A stretch of DNA of 64,000 nucleotides from Streptomyces sp. NBC_01116 (GCF_041435495.1 NZ_CP108644.1:7549501-7613500), one strand, 5' to 3'. Counted from the stretch's first letter, positions 44,258 to 53,117 are shown. Program-made: numbers and translations. Notes: generated by a model from the letters alone, not told the origin.

Positions 44258-46758
44258 TTCGCTGCCGCCTTTCCGACGAGATCCTTGGCGGCCGGGGTCG
44301 CGGCGCCGCCCTTGTACGCCACGCGCCACAGCGCGGACTTGGGGTCGGAGGTGAAGAAGCCGCGCCCGTAGTCCAGGACGTACAGCGAGCCGTCCGGCGC
44401 GAACTTCCAGTCCATCAGGTTGCGGATGCCGTCCGCCCCGACCGGGATGATCTTCTTCAACGACTCGGCGTGCGTGGGCAGTCCGCCCTTGCCGACCGTC
44501 TTCGGGTCGGTGAGCACGGCGTGCCGGGGCTGGGTGTCGTCGTAGAAGTCGCCGACGAACCACTTGCCGTCCCAGTAGGCGGGCCACTTGGCGGTGGACC
44601 CGCTCTGCGCGTCGTAGCGGTAGAGCGGGCCGTTCATCGTGGCCTGCCCGCCGCCCTTGAGCCAGGGGAGCAGTTGCTTGCCCTCCTCCGCCTTGTAGCT
44701 CGGTACGCCGTTCTCGTCGCGCGGGTAGTCGACCCCGCCGCCCTGCGGGGAGTACCAGATGGTGTTCGGGGTCACCGGCGGGATCTTGACCAGGCCGTCG
44801 TTGTGCGGCGACTCGTTCTTCGGCGCGTCGCAGTCGTACCAGCCCAGCGGCTTGCTCGGGTCGGGCAGATTACGGTCCCGGTAGGGCTGGTTGTTGCCCA
44901 TGCAGTACGGCCAGCCGTGGTTGCCCGCCTTGGTGATCGCGGCGAACGTGTCGTACTTCGCCGGACCCCAGGTGGTGGACGGGGCGCCCGCGTCGGGGCC
45001 GACCCAGCCCGCGTACAGCGTGTCCGTCGCGGCGTCGATCGAGATCCGGGCCGGGTTGCGCACGCCCATCACGTAGATCTCGCCGCGGGTCTTGCCGCCG
45101 CCCTCGTCCGGCTCCTCCCCGGTGAAGAGGTTGCCGGACGGCAGGGTGTACGTGCCGTCGTCCTCCGGGTGGATCCGCAGGATCTTCCCGTTGAGGTTGT
45201 TGGTGTTGCCGGCGGTGCGCCGCGCGTCGGCGAAGCCGACGCCCTTGTAGTTCGGCTCCGGGTTGTTGCCGGAGTAACCACCGCTGAAACCGGAGGAGTT
45301 GTTGTCACCGGTCGCGATGTACAGGTTGTCCTTCGAGTCCCACGCCATGCCGCCGCCCGCGTGGCAGCAGCTGTTGATCTGCACCGGCCAGCCGAGCAGC
45401 ACCTTCTCCGAGGCCAGGTCCAGCTTGCCGGTCGCGGAGTCGAAGGTGAAGCGGGAGACCTGGCGGGTCGCCATGCGCTTGTCGCGGTCGATCTTCGCGT
45501 GCGGGGTGTAGTGCAGGTACACCCACCCGTTGGACGCGAAGTCCGGGTCCAGCTCGATGCCGAGCAAACCCTCCTCGACCTTGACCAGTTCGTCCCCGCC
45601 GCCCTTGTTGCCGAAGACGTCCAGCGCACCCGCCAGGGTGACCTTCTTCGTCTTCGGGTCGTAGACGTGGATCTCGCCCTTGCCCTTGCCGATGTCCGGG
45701 TCGTTCCAGTCGATGACGACCGGTGCGGAGCTGTCGGCCCCGCCGCGCCCGATGTAGAACACGCGGCCGTCCGGCGCCGTCACCAGACCGTGCGGCTCGC
45801 CGATCTGGTCGTTCTGGCCCGGCTGGTTGGGCTGGGTCAGGCGCTCGGCGGTGTAGTTGGAGGTGATCGTCGCCTTGCAGTCCGCCTGCGAGGTCCGGTT
45901 CGTCCAGGCGAGCGCGCCGCGCAGATGGTCGCGGAAGTCGGTCTCCGCGAAGCTGTCCGCCGTGCCGCCCATCGCTGTGTAGAAGGACCGGCCGCCGTCG
46001 TAGTCGCGACACCAGGAGACCGGGTGGTCCCAGCCGTTGGCGCTCGCGCCCGGCTTGTACGTCAACTCCCGCACCCGCGCCACGGTGTGCACCTCGCCGG
46101 ACGGGTTCTTCGTCCAGTTCAGCCACTTGTCGGGGCGCTTCCACTCCAGCGGCAGGTTCTTGGTGGCCGGGTGGACCCGGTCGCCGATCTCCACGGTCGC
46201 CCGCTGCGCGGACGCCGGGCTGTTCGCCGCGGGACGCGCTCCGACCAGTCCGGTGAACCAGTCCGAGTACGGTTCGGTCCGCGCCGCGTCATGGATGCCG
46301 AGGAAACCGCCGCCCGCCTCCATGTAGGCCTCCAGGCCCGCTTCCTGCTCCGGGTCGAGGACGTCGCCCCCGCCGGTCAGGAAGACGACGGCGTGGAAGG
46401 AGCCGAGCCGCTTGCCGTTGGTGAAGACCTTCGGGTCGGCCGTGGCCACGGTGGTGAACCGGCCGGCCTCCGGGCCGCTCAGCCCGATCTTCTCGATCGC
46501 CGCGATCCCGGCGTCCGTGTACGGCGCCTCGTCGGCGGCCGACGCGTGGAAGACCAGTACCTTCACCTGCTTCGCGGCGCCCGGCGGAGACGGCAGGGAC
46601 AACGTTGTCGCCATCTTCTCCACCAGGGCCCGGTCCGGCGACGTGTCCGCGCTGGCCGGGCCGCCGCTGCCCAGCATGGACGCGGTCAGTGCGCCGGCCG
46701 CCACGGCCGCCGCGAGGCCGCGTCGTGATCTGGACCGGTGATGTGATGCGCGCTGCAT
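44254..46758 (-). CDS. Secreted ThuA-domain / PQQ-type sugar dehydrogenase fusion
   Basis: 834 residues from ATG 46758, which has a GGGTGGGTGA site; an upstream ATG at 46839 has none. A signal peptide (residues ~13-37) is followed by a ThuA domain (~65-310: VKVLVFHASAADEAPYTDAG, FLTGGGDVLD, GGGFLGIHDAA) related to trehalose-utilisation proteins. A six-bladed PQQ glucose/sorbosone dehydrogenase-like propeller follows (~330-790: GEPHGLVTAPDGRVFYIGRG, SCCHAGGGMAWD, GKILRIHPEDD, GVRNPARIS). It would oxidise a sugar or glycoside in the extracytoplasmic space. It overlaps the cupredoxin/DUF1080 gene by 4 bp, so the two are co-expressed. Confidence 0.87.
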   Translation of the reverse strand: MQRASHHRSRSRRGLAAAVAAGALTASMLGSGGPASADTSPDRALVEKMATTLSLPSPPGAAKQVKVLVFHASAADEAPYTDAGIAAIEKIGLSGPEAGRFTTVATADPKVFTNGKRLGSFHAVVFLTGGGDVLDPEQEAGLEAYMEAGGGFLGIHDAARTEPYSDWFTGLVGARPAANSPASAQRATVEIGDRVHPATKNLPLEWKRPDKWLNWTKNPSGEVHTVARVRELTYKPGASANGWDHPVSWCRDYDGGRSFYTAMGGTADSFAETDFRDHLRGALAWTNRTSQADCKATITSNYTAERLTQPNQPGQNDQIGEPHGLVTAPDGRVFYIGRGGADSSAPVVIDWNDPDIGKGKGEIHVYDPKTKKVTLAGALDVFGNKGGGDELVKVEEGLLGIELDPDFASNGWVYLHYTPHAKIDRDKRMATRQVSRFTFDSATGKLDLASEKVLLGWPVQINSCCHAGGGMAWDSKDNLYIATGDNNSSGFSGGYSGNNPEPNYKGVGFADARRTAGNTNNLNGKILRIHPEDDGTYTLPSGNLFTGEEPDEGGGKTRGEIYVMGVRNPARISIDAATDTLYAGWVGPDAGAPSTTWGPAKYDTFAAITKAGNHGWPYCMGNNQPYRDRNLPDPSKPLGWYDCDAPKNESPHNDGLVKIPPVTPNTIWYSPQGGGVDYPRDENGVPSYKAEEGKQLLPWLKGGGQATMNGPLYRYDAQSGSTAKWPAYWDGKWFVGDFYDDTQPRHAVLTDPKTVGKGGLPTHAESLKKIIPVGADGIRNLMDWKFAPDGSLYVLDYGRGFFTSDPKSALWRVAYKGGAATPAAKDLVGKAAAK

Positions 46759-47030
46759 GTGGTCACCCACCCCTCTCTGGTCACTGCACCTCTCGGTGAC
46801 TGTGGCTTGCTCACTCTTCGTCAGTACCTCTTGATTCACTGCGACAGCGCACGAAGCTAGACCTCTTTTCGCGGTCCGCCAATAGCTATGGCAGCAATCG
46901 TGTGAACTTTGTCCTGGGTGTGGATAAACGAGGATGCCCCGGCTACGGTGTGGCCCGTTCCGGGATCCCGTGAGCGCCGTTCCGTTTCGGCGGCATCGCC
47001 AGTCCTCTGTATCGCAGTGGGGAGTTCGAC

Positions 47031-48104
47031 ATGGACCGAAGGACCTTCAGCCGGCGGATGCTGGTCGGTGGCGCAGCCGCGGCCGCGACCGGGGTGACAT
47101 CGTTGTCGCTCGGGGCGGTGGAGGCCAGCTCGGCCGAGAATCCGCCGCGTACGGCCCCGGCGGGCGGTGTGGTGCGCCGCCTGAAGATGTACGCCGAGAA
47201 GCTGCCGAACGGCGAGCTGGGCTACGGCTTCGAGAAGGGCAAGGCCTCGATCCCCGGCCCCCTCATCGAGCTGAACGAGGGCGACACGGTCCACATCGAG
47301 TTCGAGAACCTCACCGACGTCGACGCCAGCCTCCACGTCCACGGCGTCGACTACGACATCGCCAACGACGGCACCCGGATGAACAAGAGCCACGTCGAGC
47401 CCGGCGGCACCCGTACGTACACCTGGCGCACCCACGCCCCGGGCCGCCGCAAGGACGGCACCTACGAGCCGGGCAGCGCCGGCTACTGGCACTACCACGA
47501 CCACGTCGTCGGCACGGACCACGGCACCGGCGGCATCCGCAAGGGGCTGTACGGGCCGGTCGTCGTGCGCCGCAAGGGCGACATCCTGCCCGACCAGACC
47601 TGCACGGTCGTCTTCAACGACATGATGATCAACAACAAGACGGCCCACAACAGCGTCAACTTCGAGGCCACGGTGGGTGACCGGCTCGAATTCGTGATGA
47701 TCACGCACGGTGAGTACTACCACACCTTCCATATCCACGGTCACCGCTGGGCGGACAACCGGACCGGCATCCTCACCGGCCCCGACGACCCGAGCCGGGT
47801 CGTCGACAACAAGATCTGCGGCCCCGCGGACTCCTTCGGCCTCCAGATCATCGCGGGCGAACGCGTGGGCGCGGGCGCGTGGATGTACCACTGTCACGTC
47901 CAGAGCCACTCCGACATGGGGATGGCCGGGCTCCTGCTGGTCAAGAAGGCGGACGGCACCATTCCGGGCTACGAACCCCACCACGTGGCGGGCGGCGCGG
48001 AGAAGAAGGCCGGGACGAAGGACGCCGGCAAGGGCGCCGGCAAGGACGCCGGCAGGGGTGCCGACAAGGACGCTGCGAAGAGCGCCGGGGAGCACCAGCA
48101 CTGA
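47031..48104 (+). CDS. epoA: Two-domain small laccase (SLAC/EpoA type)
   Basis: 357 residues, very like the S. coelicolor small laccase. A twin-arginine signal (RRTFSRRM) suggests folded, copper-loaded export. Copper-binding motifs are LHVHG, YWHYHDH, HTFHIHGH and YHCHVQSHSDMGM, with the type 1 Cys at 288. The enzyme works as a trimer, oxidising phenols or other donors and reducing O2 to water. The last ~40 residues form a Lys/Gly/Ala repeat tail (KDAGKGAGKDAGRG) ending HQH. It is divergent from the PQQ dehydrogenase operon, with 272 bp between. Confidence 0.95.
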   Translation: MDRRTFSRRMLVGGAAAAATGVTSLSLGAVEASSAENPPRTAPAGGVVRRLKMYAEKLPNGELGYGFEKGKASIPGPLIELNEGDTVHIEFENLTDVDASLHVHGVDYDIANDGTRMNKSHVEPGGTRTYTWRTHAPGRRKDGTYEPGSAGYWHYHDHVVGTDHGTGGIRKGLYGPVVVRRKGDILPDQTCTVVFNDMMINNKTAHNSVNFEATVGDRLEFVMITHGEYYHTFHIHGHRWADNRTGILTGPDDPSRVVDNKICGPADSFGLQIIAGERVGAGAWMYHCHVQSHSDMGMAGLLLVKKADGTIPGYEPHHVAGGAEKKAGTKDAGKGAGKDAGRGADKDAAKSAGEHQH

Positions 48105-48130
48105 CCCCGTCCGTTCCTCCGTCCGTCACG

Positions 48131-48153
48131 GGGCCCGCGGAGGGGGCGGGCCC
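48131..48153. terminator. Hairpin between convergent laccase and helicase genes
   Basis: GGGCCCGC (48131-48138) pairs with GCGGGCCC (48146-48153) around a 7-nt purine loop, 26 bp after the laccase stop and 25 bp after the helicase gene end. Confidence 0.55.
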
Positions 48154-48194
48154 GGTCACGGGCGGCGGGCGGGCGCGGTCACGGGCGGCGGGCG
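48154..48194. repeat. Direct repeat at the helicase 3' end
   Basis: GGTCACGGGCGGCGGGCG occurs at 48154-48171 and again at 48177-48194. The second copy covers the helicase stop codon, so the first looks like a duplication of the gene end. Confidence 0.6.
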
Positions 48195-50407
48195 TCGTCC
48201 GCGAGTCGCCGCTGCTCCTCCTCGACGATGCGCCGGGCCAGTTCGGCGTCGGAGACGTCCACCGCGTCCGGGGTGGTCTCCGCGAGGTCGCTGCGCCGGG
48301 CGTACGCGTCGAAGAGCCGGTCCTTGCGGGCCAGCAGCTCCACCAGGCGCTGGTCGACGCTGTCCGTGGCCAGCAGCCGGTGCACCTGGACCGGACGCAC
48401 CTGGCCCATCCGGTGCGCGCGGGCGACCGCCTGGTGCTCCAGGGTGGGTTTGATCTGCGGCTCGCACAGGATGACCACGGAGGCGGCCTGCATGTTCAGG
48501 CCGGTGCCCCCGGCCTGGATCTGGCTGAGCAGCACCGCGTGCCCGTCCACGGCGGAGAAGGCGTCGACCAGCTCCTGCCGCCGGGCCGGCGGGACGCTCC
48601 CGGAGAGCGGCCCGAAGGCGTCCGGGCCCAGGGCTTCGCCGACCGTCGCGAGGACCTCGCGGAAGTAGGAGAAGACGACCACCTTCAGGCCGGTCTCCCG
48701 CGCCTCGTCGACCAGTTCGCGCAACCGCCCCAGCTTGGCGGAGGACCCGGGCGCGGCGTAGGCGGCGCGGCGCATCCGCATGAACCGCCCGGAGGCGACC
48801 GCCTCCCGGTAGGCGGCCCGGTCCTCGCAGCCGAACTCCTCCCACTCGTCCACCTGCACCAGCGCCGGGAGTTCGGCCAGCACGTCGACCTGGTTGCGAC
48901 GCAGATAGGCGGGCGCCACGGCCCGGCGGAAGGCCCGCGAACCGGCGGCGCCGTGCGTGCCGCTGACCGACGGCGCGAGTTCGGGGCGCAGTTGGCGCAC
49001 CAGGCTGCGGAACTCCTCGACCCGGTTCTCCATCGGGGTGCCCGTCAGGAACAGCACCCGCTCCACGTGCTCCGCCCAGCCGGCTACCGCCCGCGACCGG
49101 CGGGCCGCGGGGTTCTTCACGAAGTGGGCCTCGTCCACGACGAGCATCCCGGGCCGCACCGGGGCCGCCGCCCCGGGGAGCAGGTGCAGCGCGTCGAACG
49201 TGGTCACCGCCACCCCGCCGTTCTCCCGCCAGTCCGCGAACGCCTCGCTCCGCTCCGCACCGTGCACCGGCACGGCGCGCAGGGTGGAACGCGCCCGGAT
49301 CTCCCGGGTCCAGTTGATCAGCACGCTCGCCGGGCAGACCACGAGGAAGTGGCTCTCGCCGTGGGCGGCGAGATGGGCGAGCGCCGCGATGGCCTGCACG
49401 GTCTTGCCGAGCCCCATCTCGTCCCCGATGACGACCCGCTTCTGCGCCAGCGCGAAGCGCGCCCCGAACGCCTGGTAGCCGCGCAGGGACACCCGCAGGT
49501 GCGTGTCGTCCAGACGGAGCGCGCGTACCCGGTCCGCGATCCCGGCGGGCAGGAACCCCTCGGCGGCGTCCCGGTCCGGGCCCGTGCCGGACAGCTCGGC
49601 GAGCAGGCTGTAGTACTCGGCGGACCGCAGCTCGAAGTCCACCCAGGCCGCGGCGGGCGACGCCGGTGACCGCAGCAGGTCGGCCGACGCCTGCGCGAAG
49701 AGCACCGGCAGCTCCCGCTCCACGGCGTCCGCCACGGCCGCGTGCACCGAGCCGACGGCCTCGCGGGCCCGCGCCCGCGCCTCCCGGCCCGTGAACAGCA
49801 TGCGCAGCCGGCTCCCGGCCGGTGCGGCCGCCGCCACCGGGGGGCCGAGCCGCTCGGCGAGCCTGCGGGCCGCGTCCACCGCCCGCCGCGCGTCCACCCC
49901 CGCCTCGGCCAGCCGGTGCAGGGCGACGACCAGCGCGGTGGTGGCGTCGTCCGGGGCGTCCACGTCGATCCGCACCGAGACGGTGTCCCGCACGGCGTGG
50001 GCGATCTGCGCGGCGGCGGCCAGCGCCTGGTCGGCGGTGTGCGCGCCGACGCCGGGGAGCTGCCGGAGCTGGTAGCGGTTCGTGCCGTGGACCTGCCCGA
50101 CCGTGCCGAACCCGGCCTGTTCCAGCGCCCCGAGACGCAGCCGCCCCTCGGTGACGTCCTTGAGCCGGGAGACGGGGATGGCGGCCAGCTCCCGGTCCAC
50201 CAGGGAGTCGAGCAGCGGATCGAGCACGGCACGCACGGCGTCCACGGCGTTCTTCCGGTCCGCCGGCACGGCGCGGGCGCTCTCCAGGAGCCGCTCCGCC
50301 CGCGCGAGCAGCTCCCGGACCGCGCCGCCCGTCGGCACCGGGCTCGCGGTGGCCCCGTGGGCGAATGCCCCGAGGGCCGTGCCGCCCGCCGCCCCGCTCT
50401 GCTTCAT
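48179..50407 (-). CDS. SNF2-family DEAD/DEAH helicase
   Basis: 742 residues from ATG 50407 (AAGGA upstream). Motif I is GDEMGLGKTVQ (Lys335), motif II VVDEAHFVKN, motif III FLTGTPMENR, and the C-terminal lobe carries QAGGTGLNMQAA and EHQAVARAHRMGQVRPVQVH. The N-terminal ~330 residues include a helix-hairpin-helix-like stretch (LGALEQAGFGTVGQV, LRQLPGVGAHTADQ), suggesting DNA binding. SNF2 ATPases remodel protein-DNA complexes. No methylase, nuclease or defence gene is beside it, so a repair or chromatin role is more likely than a restriction role. Confidence 0.9.
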   Translation of the reverse strand: MKQSGAAGGTALGAFAHGATASPVPTGGAVRELLARAERLLESARAVPADRKNAVDAVRAVLDPLLDSLVDRELAAIPVSRLKDVTEGRLRLGALEQAGFGTVGQVHGTNRYQLRQLPGVGAHTADQALAAAAQIAHAVRDTVSVRIDVDAPDDATTALVVALHRLAEAGVDARRAVDAARRLAERLGPPVAAAAPAGSRLRMLFTGREARARAREAVGSVHAAVADAVERELPVLFAQASADLLRSPASPAAAWVDFELRSAEYYSLLAELSGTGPDRDAAEGFLPAGIADRVRALRLDDTHLRVSLRGYQAFGARFALAQKRVVIGDEMGLGKTVQAIAALAHLAAHGESHFLVVCPASVLINWTREIRARSTLRAVPVHGAERSEAFADWRENGGVAVTTFDALHLLPGAAAPVRPGMLVVDEAHFVKNPAARRSRAVAGWAEHVERVLFLTGTPMENRVEEFRSLVRQLRPELAPSVSGTHGAAGSRAFRRAVAPAYLRRNQVDVLAELPALVQVDEWEEFGCEDRAAYREAVASGRFMRMRRAAYAAPGSSAKLGRLRELVDEARETGLKVVVFSYFREVLATVGEALGPDAFGPLSGSVPPARRQELVDAFSAVDGHAVLLSQIQAGGTGLNMQAASVVILCEPQIKPTLEHQAVARAHRMGQVRPVQVHRLLATDSVDQRLVELLARKDRLFDAYARRSDLAETTPDAVDVSDAELARRIVEEEQRRLADDARRP

Positions 50408-50590
50408 GTGCGTCCTTCTGCTCCCGGAGGGTGCCTCACCGCTCCGGGACCGGTGTCTCATCGCCCCGGGACCCGCTCCGCCAGGCTTTCCCGCCATCGT
50501 GCCACGCCCCGCCGACAGGCTCCGGTCCCGCTCCGCCGAGCCCCGCCGTGACGGCCGCGCGGAACGTCGGGCGGCGGGCGGCAGGCGGCG

Positions 50591-51376
50591 CTACGGTCCG
50601 GCGGGCGGGCGGCGTTCGGCGGGGGAGAGCAGCAGCACCTCCAGGGCGCGGGCGCAGGAGCGGGCCTCGGCCAGCAGCCACTCGGTGCGCTCGGGGGTGA
50701 TCACCTCCGGTGTGGCCCGTACGGCGAGGGCGAAGCGGGCGTGCCCCGCACCGTCGAGCACCGGCACCGCCAGGGTCCGCACCCCGAGCGCCGACTCACC
50801 GTCGTTCAGGGCGTACGCGTCGGCCCGCACGCGCGCCAACTCCCGCTCCAGAGCCACGGGATCGACGATGGTGCGCTCGGTGAAGGCGGGCAGGGGCGGC
50901 AGCGAGCCGGGGCCGCCCTCGCCCGGTCGGGCCCAGGCCAGCAGCACCTTGCCCAGCGCCGTGGAGTGCAGCGGCCTGCGCAGCCCCACCTTCGGGGTGA
51001 CGGAGCCGCCGGCCACGATCACCGCGTGCGGACCGCCGCGCAGCGCGAGGTCCGCCGTCGCGCCGGTCCGCTCCGCCAGGTCGGCCAGCTCCGGCGCGGC
51101 CAGATGCAGCCCGCGCTGGTGGTACGACAGCCGGCCCAGCTCGGTCACGGCGGGGCCGAGGCGGTAGCGCGACGTGCGCGGGTCCTGCTCCAGGAAGCCG
51201 GCGGCGAGCAGGGTCCGGGCGAGCCGGTGGGCGGTGGACACCGGCAGCCCGAGGCGGCGGGCCAGGTCGGACGCGCTGAGGTCGGGGCCGTTGTCGTGGA
51301 AACAGTGCAGGACGTCGAGGGCCCTCCGGACCGCCTGGGCGCCGCCCGGGGCGCGTGCTGCCGCGGTCTCGGTCAT
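50591..51376 (-). CDS. IclR-family transcriptional regulator
   Basis: 261 residues. The N-terminal winged helix (AVRRALDVLHCFHDNGPDLS, ASDLARRLGLPVSTAHRLAR) is followed by the IclR ligand-binding domain (LADLAERTGATADLALRGG, RPLHSTALGKVLLAW). It is divergent from the sulfonate operon, with 202 bp between its start and the leader-peptide ORF, so it is the obvious candidate regulator of that operon or of itself. Confidence 0.88.
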   Translation of the reverse strand: MTETAAARAPGGAQAVRRALDVLHCFHDNGPDLSASDLARRLGLPVSTAHRLARTLLAAGFLEQDPRTSRYRLGPAVTELGRLSYHQRGLHLAAPELADLAERTGATADLALRGGPHAVIVAGGSVTPKVGLRRPLHSTALGKVLLAWARPGEGGPGSLPPLPAFTERTIVDPVALERELARVRADAYALNDGESALGVRTLAVPVLDGAGHARFALAVRATPEVITPERTEWLLAEARSCARALEVLLLSPAERRPPAGP

Positions 51377-51460
51377 ATCGGTTCACTCTCCGCTCGTGAC
51401 GTGACGTGAGGGGCGCTCCATCGTTGCCACATTACGGGAGCGGTGATGAGCCTCATCCCT

Positions 51461-51504
51461 CATGGGAAACACGCTGTTCACATGGAATCCCATATCATGG
51501 GAAG
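51461..51504. promoter_or_regulatory. Three CATGGRA-type repeats between IclR and the sulfonate leader
   Basis: CATGGGAA (51461-51468), CATGGAAT (51481-51488) and CATGGGAAG (51496-51504) lie in an AT-richer patch. The middle one is part of an ATGGAATCCCAT near-palindrome. The spacing (20 and 15 bp) suits an array of regulator-binding sites. Confidence 0.45.
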
Positions 51505-51508
51505 CGAG

Positions 51509-51538
51509 TTGTCGGCCCGTCCGGATCCGTGGCAGGCT
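51509..51538 (+). promoter_or_regulatory. Candidate promoter of the sulfonate leader and operon
   Basis: TTGTCG (51509-51514) and CAGGCT (51533-51538) are 18 bp apart and lie 40 bp before the leader-peptide ATG, directly after the CATGGRA repeats. The boxes are only moderate matches. Confidence 0.3.
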
Positions 51539-51578
51539 TCGGCCATCCCCACCGACGAGCGGAAAGGAGCCGTGGACC

Positions 51579-51695
51579 ATGTTCGGACGCACCGTCGTGC
51601 CGTCAGCCTCCGCCCCCGGCGTCCCGGTGCCGCTCGCTCTCACCGCGCGCCGCCACATAGACCTGGCCCGCGTCTCCAGCGCCGCCTGTCGCTGA
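51579..51695 (+). CDS. Sulfur-type leader peptide, 38 residues
   Basis: A short ORF with AAAGGAG nine bases upstream. Its C-terminal half reads ALTARRHIDLARVSSAACR, the hallmark of actinobacterial leader peptides (RRHIDL then ...CR at the end) that precede sulfur-assimilation genes. A 382-bp untranslated stretch separates it from the first structural gene. Translation through its near-terminal Cys codon probably reports cysteine supply and controls read-through. That mechanism is known for cysteine-responsive leader ORFs in mycobacteria and is inferred here. Confidence 0.8.
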   Translation: MFGRTVVPSASAPGVPVPLALTARRHIDLARVSSAACR

Positions 51696-52077
51696 CCGTC
51701 ACCGCACACCGCACGCAGCGCCCCCGGCCTCCGGCCCGGCCCCGTCCGACACCCCGGGTCCGGTTCGGACCGACGTTCCGGTCCCGGTCCCGGTCCCGTT
51801 CCACGTTCCGGTAACCCCGGCCGATCCGCGGCACGCTCCGCCCCCTGTGTCCGTGCGTACCGTCCCCTCGCCGCGCACCACCCCGTGTCCCGCCCTCCGC
51901 GTCCCGCTTCCACGGGCGTACCGGAGTGAGCGGAGTCACCGGGGCCGAACGGGGCGTACGCGGCAGCAGCGCACCGCATCTCCCCCTTCATCCCTCACGC
52001 CTCACGCCTCACCCCTCGCCGTTCACCGGCCTCCGCCCGACCGCCCGCTCAGCCGAACCTCCCGGGAAGACACCTCC
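51696..52077. other. Long leader between leader peptide and sulfonate genes, 382 bp
   Basis: No gene is supported. It contains a small hairpin (GGTCCG at 51757-51762 and CGGACC at 51766-51771). Next comes a GGTCCC triple repeat flanked by two copies of ACGTTCCGG (from 51772 and 51802). The second half is GC-rich with CCTCACG repeats near 51995-52015. An attenuator or antiterminator structure coupled to the leader peptide is plausible. Confidence 0.5.
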
Positions 52078-53100
52078 ATGACGCATGCCGCCGTCCTGCC
52101 CCGCACCCTCTGGTTCACCCGTTGTCCCGTGCCCACGGCCACCGGCATCGCCGCCGACCGGCGGTGGCTCACCGACGAGTTCGCCCGGGACGGCATCGCG
52201 GTCCGCTCCCTCCAGGACGCCGAACCCGACGCCGACCCGGCCGCGCACTACACCCACGCCCTGCCCGGCCTCTTCCGCGAGGGCGGCAACGTCCCCGCCC
52301 TCTGGGCGCGTTCACGCGGCGAGCGGACCCGGCTCGTCGGCCTCACCTGGATCGAGGAGCGCCAGAGCATCCTGGTCGCCCCCGGTTCCGGCCTGCGCGG
52401 AGCCGCCGCGCTGCGCGGAGCGCGGATCGCCCTCCCGGTCCACCCCATCGCCATCGACTTCTGGCGGGCCATGGCCCTGAGAGGCTTCGAGGGGGCACTC
52501 GCCTCCGCGGGCCTCGGCCTCGCGGACGCCGTCCCGGTCGACGTGCCGGCCGACGGCTCCCGGGAGCAGTGGTCGGCCGAACTGGCCGCACTGCGCCGGG
52601 GAGACGTCGACGCGGTGTACGTCAAGGGAGCCCTCGCCGTCGAAGCGGCCCGCCGGGCCGGCGCGGAGGTGGCCGTCGACCTCGACGACCTGCCCGACCC
52701 CGCCTTCCGGATCAACAACGGCACACCCAGGCCCATCACCGTCCACCAGGACCTCCTGGACGAACACCCCGGCCTCGTCGACCGCTTCCTGGCCGTCCTG
52801 CTCAGGGCCGCCGACTGGGCCGCCGACCGGCCGGACGAGGTCGACCGGATCCTCGGCGCCGAGACCGGGGCCGGGGCCGAAGGGGTCGCGGGCGCCTACC
52901 TCCCCGGCACCCACCGCACCCTCCACCCCGACCTCTCGCCGCGCCGCCTCGCCCTGCTCGCCGCACAGGAGAAGGCCCTGCGCGCCCACGGCTTCCTCCC
53001 CGAGGCCGTGGACATCGACTCCTGGGCCGACCCCGCACCGCTCCGCCGCGCCGCCGCGCTGAACGGCACGCCCGTACTCCCGCCACCCGTCACTCCCTGA
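52078..53100 (+). CDS. DszB-like sulfinate desulfinase / SsuA-fold protein
   Basis: 340 residues, no signal peptide. It has the periplasmic-binding-protein fold of the desulfinase DszB. The start aligns with DszB around its active site: Cys16 in TRCPVP corresponds to DszB Cys27, and His57 and Arg67 (AAHYTHALPGLFREGGNVPAL) correspond to His60 and Arg70, with no gap between them. DszB releases sulfite from 2-hydroxybiphenyl-2-sulfinate. This protein therefore probably cleaves the C-S bond of a sulfinate in the cytoplasm, though simple ligand binding cannot be excluded. It is the first structural gene of the sulfonate operon. Confidence 0.78.
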   Translation: MTHAAVLPRTLWFTRCPVPTATGIAADRRWLTDEFARDGIAVRSLQDAEPDADPAAHYTHALPGLFREGGNVPALWARSRGERTRLVGLTWIEERQSILVAPGSGLRGAAALRGARIALPVHPIAIDFWRAMALRGFEGALASAGLGLADAVPVDVPADGSREQWSAELAALRRGDVDAVYVKGALAVEAARRAGAEVAVDLDDLPDPAFRINNGTPRPITVHQDLLDEHPGLVDRFLAVLLRAADWAADRPDEVDRILGAETGAGAEGVAGAYLPGTHRTLHPDLSPRRLALLAAQEKALRAHGFLPEAVDIDSWADPAPLRRAAALNGTPVLPPPVTP

Positions 53101-53117
53101 CCCCGAGGACCACCGCC

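Noticed and set aside
42071..46728. Two long plus-strand open frames (about 766 and 831 codons) opposite the cupredoxin and PQQ dehydrogenase genes
   Set aside because: The opposite strand encodes proteins with clear domains. These frames are Arg/Val/Gly-rich mirror readings without recognisable motifs.
48179..50407. The SNF2 helicase as part of a defence system
   Set aside because: No methylase, nuclease, phospholipase or other defence-associated gene lies beside it. The neighbours are a laccase and an IclR regulator.
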